This document shows, piece after piece, positions 34,012-46,415 of a stretch of DNA of 64,000 nucleotides. The DNA is taken from the NCBI RefSeq assembly GCF_000512585.2, contig NC_089241.1, forward strand, positions 6,094,001 to 6,158,000. The letters run 5' to 3'. Position 1 is the stretch's first letter. Every line of letters begins with the position of its first letter. The DNA is from Kwoniella bestiolae CBS 10118 (lineage: Eukaryota > Basidiomycota > Tremellomycetes > Tremellales > Cryptococcaceae). The notes under the pieces are model-generated. The model did not search any database. It was not told the DNA's origin and worked only from the letters and a program-made list of their open reading frames with translations. The position numbers were made by a program, and so were the translations under genes.

Positions 34012-34493
34012 CTATTTCCTCTGATCACTCGGAGCCTCCTCCTTCAATCCCGCCATCTTCCTCAACCTCTCTGCCCGACTCTTCCGTAATGCCTCTACAG
34101 CCTGACGACCATGTTCTGATCGGTTCGCTATGTAATCTAATTTGGCTGCGTCCATCCGGTCCTGCGTCATACTGATTAGAGTATCAGCATACCGTTTGTG
34201 TGTATCTCGCGGGATATCCAAAAGATGCGATATGGTGCAGAATGGACTTACTAATCCCTCATGCAATTCTGCATATCATCTAATTTATCTTTACACACAA
34301 ACGGTAAGGTGAAGGTTCGTCCGGTTGCACATTCCGCAAAGGCTATAGCAAGTCCAGGTCCAGGTTAGTCTTACTGTCCACACCCCCCTCGGGCGATGGA
34401 CTCACCCTTGACATAATTGTCACACGATTTCAACGCATCTGACTTGACTGATTCCAGTACCTCGGTGTCTTCTCTCCGTGATAATGCTTCCAT
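34012..34493 (-). CDS. CMC1: Twin-CX9C cytochrome oxidase assembly protein Cmc1
   Basis: Small intermembrane-space protein of about 112 residues that supports copper delivery and assembly of cytochrome c oxidase (family knowledge); imported by the Mia40 pathway. Exons 34493-34406, 34342-34252 and 34171-34012. Both CX9C motifs are present: CDNYVKAFAEC, formed across the first junction, and CKDKLDDMQNC. The next junction yields NCMRDYMTQDRMDAAK, as expected for Cmc1; a nearby alternative frame (HEGL) was discarded. The C-terminal helix is basic (ALRKSRAERLRKMAG). Divergent from the NUFIP1-type gene across 416 bp. Confidence 0.9.
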
Positions 34494-34909
34494 GTTGAAT
34501 TCGGAGAGTTGGAGATGGGGACAAGGGGAGCAAGTGGGAATATGAGATGTCTATCTGGTACGACCGCAGTCTAAGATGGATCCGAGTCTGTCGGCAAGTG
34601 AGCTCTGTATGTGTTTCGTTGGTTTGTACTATGATATTATTCTTCATGCAAGATCCACGATGTCAATGTCGATGTCAAGCTCAACCTCACTGGCAAGAGC
34701 GATTTTTGCCGAACATCATCCCACCAACTTTTCGAGCGAAGGAAACTGATGACATCATCACTTCCACTTGCACTGTCGAAGAGATTTTTCAGAAAGATGG
34801 AGGTAGACCACTAATCTTATCAACAATGTAATGCATGTTATGTCTCCCTCAGGATTCGTCCTTCAGTAACATCTTCTGAGGTCGGGTCATCCTACTCACC
34901 CGGCTCAAA
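34494..34909. promoter_or_regulatory. Divergent promoter region, CMC1 / NUFIP1-type gene
   Basis: 416 bp between divergent start codons, so it must carry both promoters. No specific motif is claimed; an unsupported frame at 34547-34831 overlaps it. Confidence 0.45.
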
Positions 34910-36900
34910 ATGAACAACAGACATGGTCTACCCTCCCGACCCAACTTCTCTACTCCGGCACCCTCCCATGCAGGTCCATCTCAGCCCCGACCACCATCGC
35001 ACAACCAACAAGGTCAACGTAGGAATCGACCTCCCGCAAACCACCATCACCAGCAACAACAGCAACACCAATCATACCAAAACCAACCTGTGAACAGCCC
35101 ATCACTACCGTACGACCCTTACGCCGGTCAAGCTGCATACCCACAATATGGACTCCCTCAATCTCCCTACGGTATGGGAGCAGCAGGGTATCAACCCAAC
35201 TTATCAGGTGGATATCCCTCTTTCTTCCCTCAGCCAATGTACCCTCAATATTCCAATCAACTCTCCGCTCAAGCTTTATTCAATCAACCTCAACAACAAG
35301 CCATGAATTCAGGTGGTTATTCCTATTCGTCCACCTACACCCAATCTTACCAAACAAACCAACCTCCAAACAAGAGACATCGTCCAAATGCCCAGCCTGG
35401 AATTATGGGAGATCCATCTGTAGGGGGTCGTGGTAATGTCAACGTAGGAATGTGGAGGAACTGTCAGCATCCAGGATGTAAATTCGTGGGACCGTCTGAT
35501 AAAGTCCAGATCCACGAGGAGGATAGGCATCTGATCTTTGTTGAGGGGAAGATGCCAGAGAGGAGTGAAGAGGAAGAGAGGTATGCGAGGAGGAAGGGGT
35601 AAGTTTTCATTTCTTCTTGAGCATCGTTTATCTTGTACTCAGATGAGACTTACATATGGATCAAGTTCGTTGATGCTTTCTCACTTGGTATAGCCCGCCA
35701 CTCCCTATTCAAGGTACGAATATTCTGCTAAACACTCCCGAAGAGCTCGAAAAATGGCTAGCGGAGAGAAAAGCCAAATGGCCAAGTAAGAAGCGAATAC
35801 AGGAGAAGGTGTGTGCTGTCATTATCCCTTCAGTGTACAACCCACTCGACCGATACAATGGGAATTTTAAATGACGCTGATTTTTTGTATATGTGATGTA
35901 GGAGGAAGAAAGGGCCGCTGCGATTGCTCGAGGCGAGGTTCCCGCAAGGGGTAAACGCAGGAAGCTGGACGCTGCGACAGTAGCCGAGGAATGGGGTAGA
36001 GAGCCGAATTTGAATGAAATACGGGGCGATCAGGGGAGAGGTAGAGGTGGTAGAGGAGGGCGAGGAAGAGGAAGAGGGAGAGGGGGCTTTGTCGGACGGA
36101 CACAGGTACCCGAAGCACCACAGCCTGTAGACGAGGGCTGGAGTCGAATCACCACTTTACCAGATATCAAATCACGTACCAAACCCCCAAGTCCCATACC
36201 AAGTTCGAATGCTTTGATGGCTTTGGAAGGGTACAACACCCCTTCTCCGAGTGGATCCAGCGACTCGGAGTCGGACTCAGAGAGCAGTAATACTAGCGAT
36301 TCAGATTCTTCTTCAGAGGACGAATCCAGCTCGAGCGAAGATGTCAACGCTTCATCTCAGGCCCAAGAGAAAAAGCCGAGCAGAGACCAGAAGGAGATAT
36401 GTCAGTTCTTCAAGAGGACTGGGACCTGTAGATTCGGTAATAGATGCAAAAACTCGCATATCATCGTGAGTCTTGCGGTACAATGGCCATTGTTCCTTCC
36501 GCAAATGGTTGTTGATCGGTTTTGTACGTAGGAAGAGAAACCTGTAAACGCAAACGAGTCCAAAGCACAACCTCGTCAACCTGTGATCAACAAGAAACAG
36601 AATCATTTCGCCAGACCCAGCATGATAGGATCGGTGAGTAACTTTACCTTCAGCTAACCTCCTCAACAACACCCATACGCAGGCCTCTTCATCTTGCTAG
36701 CAAAGCCTTCAGCTGACAATCGATCCGTGCTATAGCTCCTGTCCAACCCTATCCAGAATACCATCTCCCAACTGTCCCAAACCATCCGATTCTTAGTAGC
36801 CAACAACATGTTAGAAGGAGTCGAACTGAATCCAGGTGATGCTCAAGCGCAGGAGGATGAGAAGAACAAGATCAAAGAGATAGAGGCAGAAGATCAGTAA
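34910..36900 (+). CDS. NUFIP1-type RNA-binding protein with C2H2 and CCCH zinc fingers
   Basis: Predicted 544 residues; exons 34910-35598, 35694-35808, 35902-36465, 36532-36633 and 36736-36900. In family terms NUFIP1/Rsa1 proteins bind Snu13/15.5K and act in box C/D snoRNP assembly. Order of parts: a Pro/Gln/Tyr-rich N-terminus to about residue 160; a C2H2-like finger (CQHPGCKFVGPSDKVQIHEE, then DRH) at about 185-207; the NUFIP core GTNILLNTPEELEKWLAERK followed by AKWPSKKRIQEK at about 238-268; an RGG-like run of Arg/Gly near 305-325; a Ser/Asp/Glu acidic tract; and a CCCH finger (CQFFKRTGTCRFGNRCKNSH) at the end of exon 3. The last exon encodes a helix (SQLSQTIRFLVANNMLEGVE). The combination of both finger types is as expected for fungal NUFIP1-like proteins. 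Confidence 0.85.
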
Positions 36901-37134
36901 AGCTGCGAGAGCAGAATAGGAGATGTTCAATCCATGATTCTCCTGCTCACATCACGATCAGTGTGTACTCCAAAACTTGCATCGCATTTGCATATTCCCA
37001 TATATCATCTGTACTCCATAATTCATCAAGCATATACATAATTATCGTAAAACATCGTTCCATTCTACCCTATTCCTGCATATGTCTGTATCTGCACAGA
37101 ACCAGACGACCCGACCTCACACCATATGCAAGAT

Positions 37135-40100
37135 CTATTTCAGCGGATCAAAATCACCCCAATCTGCCTTCCCACCATTCCCACCCGCACTCTTCCCCCA
37201 AACAGCTTTCGGCGCTGAAGAAGGAGTCATCAAACCAGATTGCCAACCCGGCGGAGGCTTTACCGTAGGCTGAAGTGCAGGCGCAGGCTGGGGTTGTGGT
37301 GGCTGTTGTGGCTGATAGGATGGCTGTTGTATCTGAGGAGGAGGAGACATGAACGATAGTGGGTTGGGATGGAGAGGTTGAGGAGTCAATGAGATATTAT
37401 AATTTGGTCCGTTACTACCACCTGTACCGGTGGACGTAGGGAATCTAGGTTGAGGTGCGAGAGAGGGCGATTTCATAGGTTGTAATGGTGCGAAGGATGT
37501 GGAAGGAGGAGATATGGAGGGAGCGAGGGTGGGTGGTGATTGGATAGAGGGGGAGGATGGGGGGAATGCAGAAGAGTTGAATGTCGATGGAGGGACTGGT
37601 CGTGCTTTCAACTTTGACGATCCCACCCCGAGATTACTGCTTGATCTGGCGGTTGTATTGAGATTGGGTGAACTGGGGATTGAAGATCCGGTGTTGTTCA
37701 CTGATAATGATGGGAAGGTATTTGACTATAAAGTAGGATATATCAGTATCCCGTGAGACTCAATTTAAGGGTAATACGATAATTTACCAATCCACCAACA
37801 CCCCCACCTACATTATCGGAATCACCATTCAACCACCCTTCATCATCCCATGGATCGCTCACTCCGACCGTACTTGAAAATACGGGATTAGGCGAAGGAG
37901 CCGCTGAGCCGCCTCTGACAAGAGTTTCGAAATCAAGTTCCCCACCACCACTACCGCCACCGAGATTTGGTGTACTGCCATTCAGCGAGAAAGCATTTTG
38001 AGCTGCCAGAGAAGCTGTTTGAGCTTCAATCCGATGAACGTCCCGTAAATGCTGGGAATGTTCTTGCTCTACTCTTGCGCCTAGGGTCTTCACCACGCTA
38101 CGAGTTTGACCAGCAAGTCAATATGTGGGTCTTCGCTATATGGTGAAATATTTGGCTTACCTCATGAATTTGGCGAACTGACCTGCGTTAAGTACTGCGC
38201 CGATGGAATCTCCAGTCAGCTACGTGTTGTCAACGATGGAAATTGACGCTCACAAGGACCCATCGACATAGCCCACAACTGCGGTAAGACCAATGTAGCA
38301 ACAGCCTCTCGATCAACTTTCGCGCCCATCGCTTCGTGCACGGCTAAGGTTGCCATCTACAGCATCTGTCAGTTTGCAGTCGAGCGGGTGTTGTGGATGC
38401 ATCAACTGACCATCACAGCGGGTTCTGAGGTCGACCATCAGCATAAACGACATCATGTGCAGGGGATGAAAGAGCTCACCTTTCGTCTTTATCTTTGCCA
38501 GTAGCGGGACCAGCTTAGTAGTCAGAGTGGCTTTATCAAGCGTCTTGACCATCGACGTAAAACATTCTAGTGTCTGCACTTTTACCGATAATATCCTCGT
38601 TCTCGTGAATAGAATCTATCACACCCCTCAGCTTGTAGAATGAGATTCGTGACGAAGGATGAGGTAACTCACAGCCACCTTAACAAGCAAGACATTCTGC
38701 ACAGTCCCATAATCCAATATCTCACATAGATGGGGAACGGTCTTGAGGACCTTTTCCTGTACGGGTAGATGTTCGCATTCCAGCGAGTTGTATATCAATG
38801 GCATTACATCTGGAAATGCATCAGTCGAAGTCGTCAAAGCAATTCATGCTCGTGGCGGACTCACGTTCACGGAATATAGGGGGTGTAGTCTTCTCTTCAA
38901 ACAGCGATAGATGCTCCAACAGAGCTGCATCGAGAGCAGGGTCAGCAGACAACCCATATCAGAACGAGGATTACAACTTACTGAGCATGTTCTGAGGTGG
39001 ATCTTTCAATGCAAACAACGGTTGTAGTTTTGGTAACACACTTGCGAATTCGTCTTTATTGAGTCTTTTCGAGATCTCAAATACGTTTGGTAAGATGAAT
39101 GGCAACAGATAGGGATCTTTCATCTATGCAATCGAAGTCGCCAATTACAAGTCAGCTGAGACCACACATTTCCAAGATCTTGCCGCAACTTACCTCTTCG
39201 AGCAAACTAGGCAGGACTTTTCCTTTTCTCAACCGCTCTGAGAAAGTAGGCAAGACCCTTACTAATCCTCTGAGGAAGGTCGCCTTCTCCTCACGAGGTT
39301 TAGAAGCGAATGTCGTGGGATCGAGAAAATTCAATGTGGAGATGGCCAAAGAAGAGAAAAAAGGGTGAGAAGGCAAGGAAGCGAGAGATATTCGAGTCGA
39401 AGGTTGCCGAGTGAGCAGTCGTGGTAGTAAGTCTATCAATGTTGATTATTAGCATAAGTAGTGAGCAGAAGCGCATGACAAGACTGACCTTTAAGCTCGG
39501 AACTGCATCTCTCCCATTTACTTCCACTCATCCATTCCCTCCTCGCCAGCGAGCCCTCGACATTCTGACGCAGACTCTGCATGGACCCTCTATTCTGGAA
39601 GGGCGGTTTCCCACCCATATGTACAGCGTATAGTAGACATCCCAGAGAGTATAGATCAGATGAAGGCGTCAATTGGGAGTCGAGGGCATATTCGGGTGCT
39701 GAGGTGAAGGGAGAAGTCAGATTTAGCTGATCAGAACCCTGGCTTGGAGAAAATGTCAAGACTAACCCAGATAGTCCAACTTCCACTGTACTTGAGGTGG
39801 TAATCTCGCATCTACCTCTGGATAGACATACTTCGTAGGTGTTCCGTCGGGCTGATTGAGGGGAGTCATAAATGATAGACCCGATAATTTCCAATCTCCC
39901 TGTGATTACAATGGATATGACGACTCATCAGCTTGCTAGTCCATATATTGAGGTATACATCCCTCAGCTTTTACGACCTCCCTTTCCTTCTCTTCTGAAT
40001 GATGGACAGTGATTACCCATCATTCCAACCTGTACTTCCCGCGTACTATCCTAAACTCCCTCATGAAAAAAGACAGACAAACCCACCTTCGCATTAATAA

Positions 40101-40909
40101 TCACACCTTCCGGCGAAATATTCAAATGCACCCCCCTCCCCTTCTCATGCAAGAACCCAAGGGCTTTAGCAATCTGCAGAGTTCCCTTCTGAATTTCCAC
40201 CTCGTCCAGATCGACCGAATCGCCATTCACCATCTCCGCCGTGGGCGGTCTTCCACCCCTGGTCTTGCCCGATGAAGCCGCGGAGGCGAATAGGGAAGAG
40301 AGCGAGGCGGTCACTCGTTCAGTTATGAATGTTAGTTCTGAGCGGGATTCCTCGAGGGGTTCTACCATGTGGAGGATATCTGGATGACGGAGTCGGGAGA
40401 GGGATGAGGCCTGGGAGTGAAGAGTTAGTATCGAGTAGCATAAGAGGTGGAACTGAGTGATTATGTCGAAGAATCGTTCGTCTTGGTAGGACAGTTGCTT
40501 GATATCTTCCGCCGGGGTATGCAGGACGTAACATAGGTTGATTGTGAAATGCCACTAGACTCACCTCCTTCTTCAACTGCTCAATAACCCAATCCCTCCC
40601 CCCCATCCCCCCAGAACTGACCGAAGGCTTAATCCCATCCAACACCCTCTTCTCAAACACCCACACGCTCACTTCCTTGCCCGTGGTCTTGTGAGACCCA
40701 CCAAGGACTTTCCATAATCCCACATTGAACGATTTCACCGCTGTCCCAGCTCCCGAGGAGGAGGATGATCCGGGAGTGGGCGACGAGGGGAGGGTTAAGT
40801 TCGATGAAGATGAGTTTGGTGATGGGGCGGTAGAGGATGATGAGGTTTGTACGTTGTATGCTGATAGGTAGGTTGATTTGGTGAATAGGTTGGAGGCTGC
40901 TGCGAACAT
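37135..40909 (-). CDS. SCY1-like pseudokinase (SCYL2/CVAK104 type)
   Basis: Predicted 925 residues in 14 exons: 40909-40565, 40410-40087, 39899-39767, 39698-39489, 39432-39194, 39123-38982, 38924-38865, 38809-38673, 38615-38480, 38424-38411 (14 nt), 38356-38254, 38194-38161, 38097-37788 and 37725-37135. SCYL2 relatives work in clathrin-dependent trafficking between Golgi and endosomes. The kinase fold is present (LSRLRHPDILHMVEPLEES, EYALDSQLTPSSDLYSLGCL) but the catalytic residues are lost: the HRD motif reads HLNIS and DFG reads SGL, hence a pseudokinase. HEAT repeats follow (DEFASVLPKLQPLFALKDP, TRILSVKVQTLECFTSMVKT, KEPAVM). The tail is Ser/Pro/Gln-rich and ends DWGDFDPLK, a likely adaptor-binding DxF/DPL-type peptide. 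Two donors are non-standard (GTTAGT and GTCAGT). Confidence 0.9.
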
Positions 40910-41505
40910 TGTGTTTGGCGAGTCGAGCTGGTATTTGTGTTATGTTCGATGAGACTACCGCTACGCAGTCACTTCCGGGCTCTACTCTGCTGGGTCAGTC
41001 AAGGTATCTGCTTGTTGAACTGGGCAAGGATAAATGTTTCGATATATGATGGACGTGGAGACGAAGAACAGTAGAACAGTGAATGGTATCAAAGGAGTGA
41101 CGAGTAACAAGTGAATCAGATCGAATAACCAGGTCCGAGCGAGAGCGCGTCACAACGTACAACATGATAACTTGGCTTCAATCTCGTTTAACAATACCTA
41201 GGTTACTCATATAACAAACTCATATATGCATGCATGCTCACTTTGTCACTACTCATGTGCCCTCTCAGTAGCCAACGGCGAACCCAAAATCCATATACGT
41301 AGGTAGATGCATAACAAAACCAAAGGCAAAAGGGTATATACCATAAACACTAACAGAATCCCAATCCAACCGGTAACTCTACCGTTTCTGTTCACTTTTC
41401 ACTTTCCACTTGCCATCTCCTCAATACTTCCACCCTCTACCCATCGAACTCAGCAAATCCAATCCCAACTGAAGAGTCCTTGCTCTCATCTCGCACAATC
41501 ACGTC
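40910..41505. other. Intergenic, SCYL2 promoter and ERG9 3' flank
   Basis: About 600 bp; a frame at 41307-41777 overlaps the ERG9 3' end on the other strand and is a shadow. Nothing else supported. Confidence 0.5.
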
Positions 41506-43648
41506 TTACTACACATTCCAATCACCATCAGCACACAATTCTTGACCAACGCCCAAGATCAACTCACATTAGGATACATCTTCATGATGATCCAGACCAC
41601 ACCCCCGCCCAGACCCATCATCAACGCCAGAACTCCAAAGATCACACCACCAATCATCAACCACGGAGCACCCTCTTTCTCCATCTCATCATACTTCGCT
41701 TTGATCTCCGCTTCCTCAGCTGGCGTTCTGGTCTTGATCACTCCACGAGCTCGGAGGTCAGCCATGAATTTCTCTGATTTTTCCCTTTGGGCCTTCTCTT
41801 GCGCGTCCTTCGCTAGCTTTATGAATAGGGTTGCTCGTGCGTCGGTCGAATCGGGGTCGATGGCTGAGGCGGCCCGTCCGCCGCTGGAGGGGGTGGAGAT
41901 GTTGATGAAGGAGGGGTAGTGGTGTTCGGCCCATTGATCGATCTGTGGGAGGTGCACGGTATTCAGCCCAGATGACAATTGCAGTTGGGTAATACCAATA
42001 GGAGGGTAGATGGATAGTAGAAAGTCAACGCACCTTTCCACAGGCGATACTGAGTTTCAACAGGTTGGGATCCTCTATCTTGACCTTCGCGTGGATCTTT
42101 CGAGCGTATTCTCTGAAGATGTACGCTACATCTCGAGGGTTGGTAGCTCGGAGGATCAGCTGTAAGCCAACAGAAAATCCATTAGCAATCTGTTCATTTC
42201 CCTCTTACTCCAATACTCTAAGATGGACCACTAAACTCACTCTCACAGTCTCCCCTTTCCTGATCTTGACGTTCTCCCTAAAGATCCTAGGATTCATGAA
42301 CGTCCTCTCCAACGTAGCAATAGCCATAACAGCAGGGATAGCCACAAAGTTGAACACGCTCTGACACTTAAGCAGCGTCATATAATCCAACGCGTCCGTA
42401 GCGTGTCTAAGAGCGTCCAAGACCATATCCGATGAAGCCCATAATGCCTCCGTCTCTCTCGCAGGATCAATAAGCTCTTTCATAGAGTTGAATCCATATT
42501 TCGACCAAATAGCCTTGGGCCAGAACCCCCTCCCTTCAATGACATCTTCATGTATATCCCTGTAGATATTCGTCTTTTGCAGGAGTAATCCCATAGAGTT
42601 GGATAGGGTCAATTGATCTTTGATGAATTCGCGTTCCTTCCCTGAAGCTGAGAAGAGACCTGATAGACCTTCGCCGACGAGACCAGCCACATAATGGCAG
42701 TAGAGATCGTAGTCTGCTATACTGTTGACTTCCGCTACGGGTTGTTCGGGGGTAGCTAAAGCGGCGAAATCGGCCATGCCGTGGCCCATCTTCTTGCAGA
42801 TGTCGGCGATGACTGCTTGGTATCTGCGCAGACAGTATACAAAGTTAGCTATGTATTTACTCGCTACGTTCGGGGGTAGTGCGATGTATTACACTTAGAA
42901 CAGGATTGAGTTGATAGAAACGAGTAATCACTTACTCAGGTTTCAACTCCGAGAACTCATATTGGATATTGTTAAACCCTTCCAAAACAATCTTATCTTT
43001 CTCTTTCGATTCATGGAAAGTCCATCCAGGTTCGTACAATTTCTCGTGAAGGGATTTCAAAAGAGGTAATTTCGTTGAATTGGGGATTGTCATATCGTCT
43101 TCTACCGTGTCGAGCGCTCTCAAGACGAGGTAGAATATACAGACCTACAATAGGCACCAACGACAATAAGAATTAGTAATCTTTATTCAGGATGTTTTCA
43201 ATATGAAGATCCGTGTGGTATAGACGATGATACATGCGTTGTAAAGGGTGATCTCGCACTCACAGTCCTAGCCAAATCACCTTCCAACTCCATGATAACC
43301 CTTGCGAAACTCCTCGAAGTCAAGTCCAAGTACTCCCAGCATTTCTTCATGGATTCTCGGTTGTAATGCGTAGTGGGCCATTGATCCTCTGCTTTGATAT
43401 CTCGGAAATCCTTCCATATGGCAAAGTTTATGAGAGCACGGAGCTCCATCTACGATTCGATCCAAACAAGGGAGAGTGTCAGTACTTTCTCTACCAACTG
43501 AATTGAGAAGGGTTGAGAGGGGTAAGCATGACATACAGGATGAGTGACGGCTATCAACAACATGAATAATCAGCTACCATTCAACATCATCTCATGAAGG
43601 ATCAAAAGGATCAGTCTCACCGAGCATCGCATAGTTCACGACACCCAT
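41506..43648 (-). CDS. ERG9: Squalene synthase (farnesyl-diphosphate farnesyltransferase)
   Basis: Condenses two farnesyl diphosphates to squalene, the committed step to ergosterol, at the ER membrane. About 505 residues. Exons: 43648-43621, 43550-43537 (14 nt), 43449-43264, 43144-42936, 42823-42247, 42159-42034 and 41942 to about 41568, then a stop-only exon at 41508-41506. Both Asp-rich metal sites are present: DTVEDD and NIYRDIHEDV. So are YCHYVAGLVGEGLSGLF and KCQSVFNFVAIPAVMAIATL. A C-terminal anchor (APWLMIGGVIFGVLALMM, continuing hydrophobic to KMYPN) is present. The last sense codons are followed by GTGAGT. Unspliced, two extra residues (VS) precede TGA at 41559; spliced to the TGTAG acceptor, TAA follows at once. 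Divergent from SPN1 across 419 bp. Confidence 0.96.
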
Positions 43649-44067
43649 GTTGTGTAAATTGATCTACTTGTTTTGAGCCGAAAGGCAGATGTGGGCGAAG
43701 AGTGCTGAAGGGAGTCTTTAATGAGCCTCTCCGGAAGGGTTGCTGTGAATGATGAGGAGACGAGGGAATGATAGGGGATATGTAGAGGAATATATGTATG
43801 TATGGTTCGAGGGATGTTCAGTAATGTTATGCCGGTGTATACGGTGTACGGTGTACGGTGATACGATAGACATCCAAAGCACGGACATCAGGGTAAAAAC
43901 AAGTCAAGACACGCGACACAGGCATTCCTTAAATGGGGGTACTTTTCAAGTATCTAACCCATCCATCCATCAACCTTACCATAACGGTTCCAACCTGCTC
44001 ACTCTAAATATCCACATCCACATTCAACTTTACTCAACATACATCTCATACTCAAATATCACCTAAG
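43649..44067. promoter_or_regulatory. Divergent promoter region, ERG9 / SPN1
   Basis: 419 bp between divergent starts. It contains a short run of GGTGTAC/ACGGTGT repeats at about 43832-43862 on the plus strand. I looked for a sterol-regulatory element of the ATCACNCCAC type and saw no exact copy. Start of SPN1 follows a CA-rich leader. Confidence 0.45.
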
Positions 44068-45876
44068 ATGTCCGCCTCACCCCCACCTCCAGCAGCGTTA
44101 GACGCAGAAGAAGTCAACCCATCAGATATCGTCGTAGATAGTAACGTGGCCAACGAAAATGTCGATGTCGACATTGACGAAGATGAGGATGAGGACGAAA
44201 GACCAAGAAAACGATTAGCTTTCCCTCCTCGACCACCTGCAGATATAGGAGCAGACGGTACCCTCCCCACTACAGGGAACGACCAAGATATCGATGTCGA
44301 TGTCGATGTAGACGTTGATGAGGAGGGAGAGGGAGAGTACGTAGCAGCCACAGCTACTCAGGCAGCCAAAATCCCGAAATTCAAGAAGACCAGGCGAACT
44401 TCCGACGACGACGAGGATGAGGTCGAAGAAGAAGATGATGATGATGATGAAGAGAGGCGAAGGAGGAGGAAGAAGAAGAAGAGGATGGAGAATAATAGGA
44501 AGAGACGTGAGAGGGGTGAGGATGATGATGTAGATGTGGATGAGGATGAGGAGGGGGAATCGCAGCCTGTTTATGATGAGGCGACTCGTAGGTCCAACTC
44601 TCGCATCTGACATGAGCTGGATTGAGGTATGAGCTGATCCTCATGGTCGTATGTAGAACGACGTATGGCGCTGGAAGAGAGGATTGATAATATCGGGAAG
44701 AAAGCAAAGGTTACCAGGAGGAAGAAGAAGGGAGATGACGAGGATGTGAGTGATACAAGTAGTGGAGCTCACATATACACGCTCTCTATCCTGATTCGCC
44801 TCGGAATCGGAGAATATACTGATGTGATATTGGTACTAGATCGTCGACAGCTATCACGACGAGATTTGCGCTAGACTACGAGACAGGATGATCTCTGCTG
44901 CAGATAAAGATGAAGCTGCGAACAGACAAAAGCTGCCAGGTACAGCCAAGTTAGCGATGTTAGATGAAGTCATGGGAGTTTTGAGAAAGTGGGTCTCTGT
45001 CGTAGCTAGATGGGTTGCAGAGCTGACATTCTTTTTTGACTTTCAGTACCACCCTTTGGCAGAGTATAGTAGATAATGGTGTTCTGGAAGCGGTCAAGAG
45101 ATGGTTGGAGCCTTTACCTGATAGGAGTCTGCCATCTGTCGGTATCCAAAAAGCCATCTTCGAGGTGTTACCAAAGGTGAGTTGACACTATTCAGCTGTT
45201 TACCATACGCCCTGCTGGGATAACAAAGCTGATCCGCATGTCCTCCCTCCCAGATGGATCTCGACACTACTACCTTGAAAGAATGCCGAATAGGTCCCAT
45301 AGTCCTCTTCTACACCAAAACCAAACGAGTCACCCCATCAATTAACAGACAAGCGGACGCCCTCGTCCAATCATGGTCCAGACCCATCATCAAGCGACCC
45401 GCCAACTTCCGATCCAGGCAGGTCGATACGCAGGATGATCTTCCCTTACCTTCCGATTCTCAGGGACGCGATAGGGACGAGATGGAACTTTCTCAGACTC
45501 AGCATTCTCAGGCTTTGTCGCTTGGTGGTGGGTCTCAGCAGAGGACGAAGGCTAGGAGGTTCGATATTAAGACGGCGTTGGCGGAGAACGCTGGTAGGAA
45601 GGGTGCGAGGTTGCAGATTGTCAAGGTGGGTTTGGATTGTCTTGAACATTCACCCGTTACCTACAAAGATCACTGGATGAATGAGGGGATGCCACTATCC
45701 TCCCGTAATATACCACGATGCTGACTCTGTCACATCATTAGGATATTCAATATACCGTCGCACCCGAATCGCGAACCCAACATCTCGCAGAGGAAATTCA
45801 ACATGTGTCTAGAATTCAGATGGATAACAAGAAGTTCAATAAGTTTGCTAGACAGATGAAAGCTGGTAGGAAGTGA
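44068..45876 (+). CDS. SPN1: Transcription elongation factor SPN1/IWS1
   Basis: Partner of Spt6 on elongating RNA polymerase II (family knowledge); nuclear. Predicted 464 residues; exons 44068-44587, 44657-44745, 44840-44988, 45047-45176, 45254-45625 and 45742-45876. The N-terminal 170 residues are a dense Asp/Glu then Arg/Lys region (DVDVDVDVDEE, RRRRRKKKKR), as usual for fungal Iws1. The conserved TFIIS N-terminal-like core follows: VKRWLEPLPDRSLPSVGIQK, LKECRIGPIVLFYTKTKRVT and QADALVQSWSRPIIKR. The C-terminus (QHVSRIQMDNKKFNKFARQM) is basic. The exon 1 donor GTAGGT is chosen because it gives phase 1 and joins to QRRMALEER. Confidence 0.94.
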
Positions 45877-46415
45877 TTGCGAGGGCTGGGTGAAAAGGAT
45901 CGTATCGTGTATGTAAGGTTATTCATGAGAAGAGCGGAAGTGCCTTTGTGAGGTCTGTTTCGAGGGGATGGGTGAAAGAGGCGGTTTCAAGTGGATAGTG
46001 AAAATGCGAATGATCCGCTAGGTCTCATAAACAGAGGTTTCCTGAGATCGGGCCGAGTGGAAAGAAATGGAGATATTCCTACTTGTCATATCTGAAGATA
46101 TGTCTATTGAATGTTGTAGCATGCATATAAATCGATCGAACATTTTCTTCCACCTCTCATAAGCTCTTAGCTTGGGGATCAAGCCGTGAACATCTCTGCG
46201 CGAGATGAGCAATTCCCACTTGCTTCCAGTCTCAACGCCGTCATCTTGTTGAAAGGTATCACAAGACTAATCATCTCAGTTACACCCCGCTTTCTCAGCC
46301 TCTCGACGTGTCATTTCGGTATGGATGCACCACGGGCAGATAGGTGGTACAATGAAAAGGTGATCCAGTGATTGTGGATTATGAATACATGTCATGCTCT
46401 TTTGAAAAACCAAAG
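45877..46415. other. Convergent intergenic region SPN1 / IMG2
   Basis: About 540 bp between two stops. Frames on both strands (46018-46212, 46186-46371) show no support. Presumed 3' untranslated and terminator sequence. Confidence 0.5.

Noticed and set aside
34012..34266. Alternative CMC1 C-terminus reading HEGL
   Set aside because: Wrong frame after the second CX9C motif; splicing at 34251/34172 gives the family sequence NCMRDYMTQ.
37135..40909. An active protein kinase
   Set aside because: HRD and DFG motifs are replaced (HLNIS, SGL) and the HEAT-repeat C-terminus matches SCY1-like pseudokinases.
44215..44707. Minus-strand frames over the SPN1 acidic region
   Set aside because: Shadows of GAT/GAA-rich codons; the plus-strand gene is clearly SPN1.
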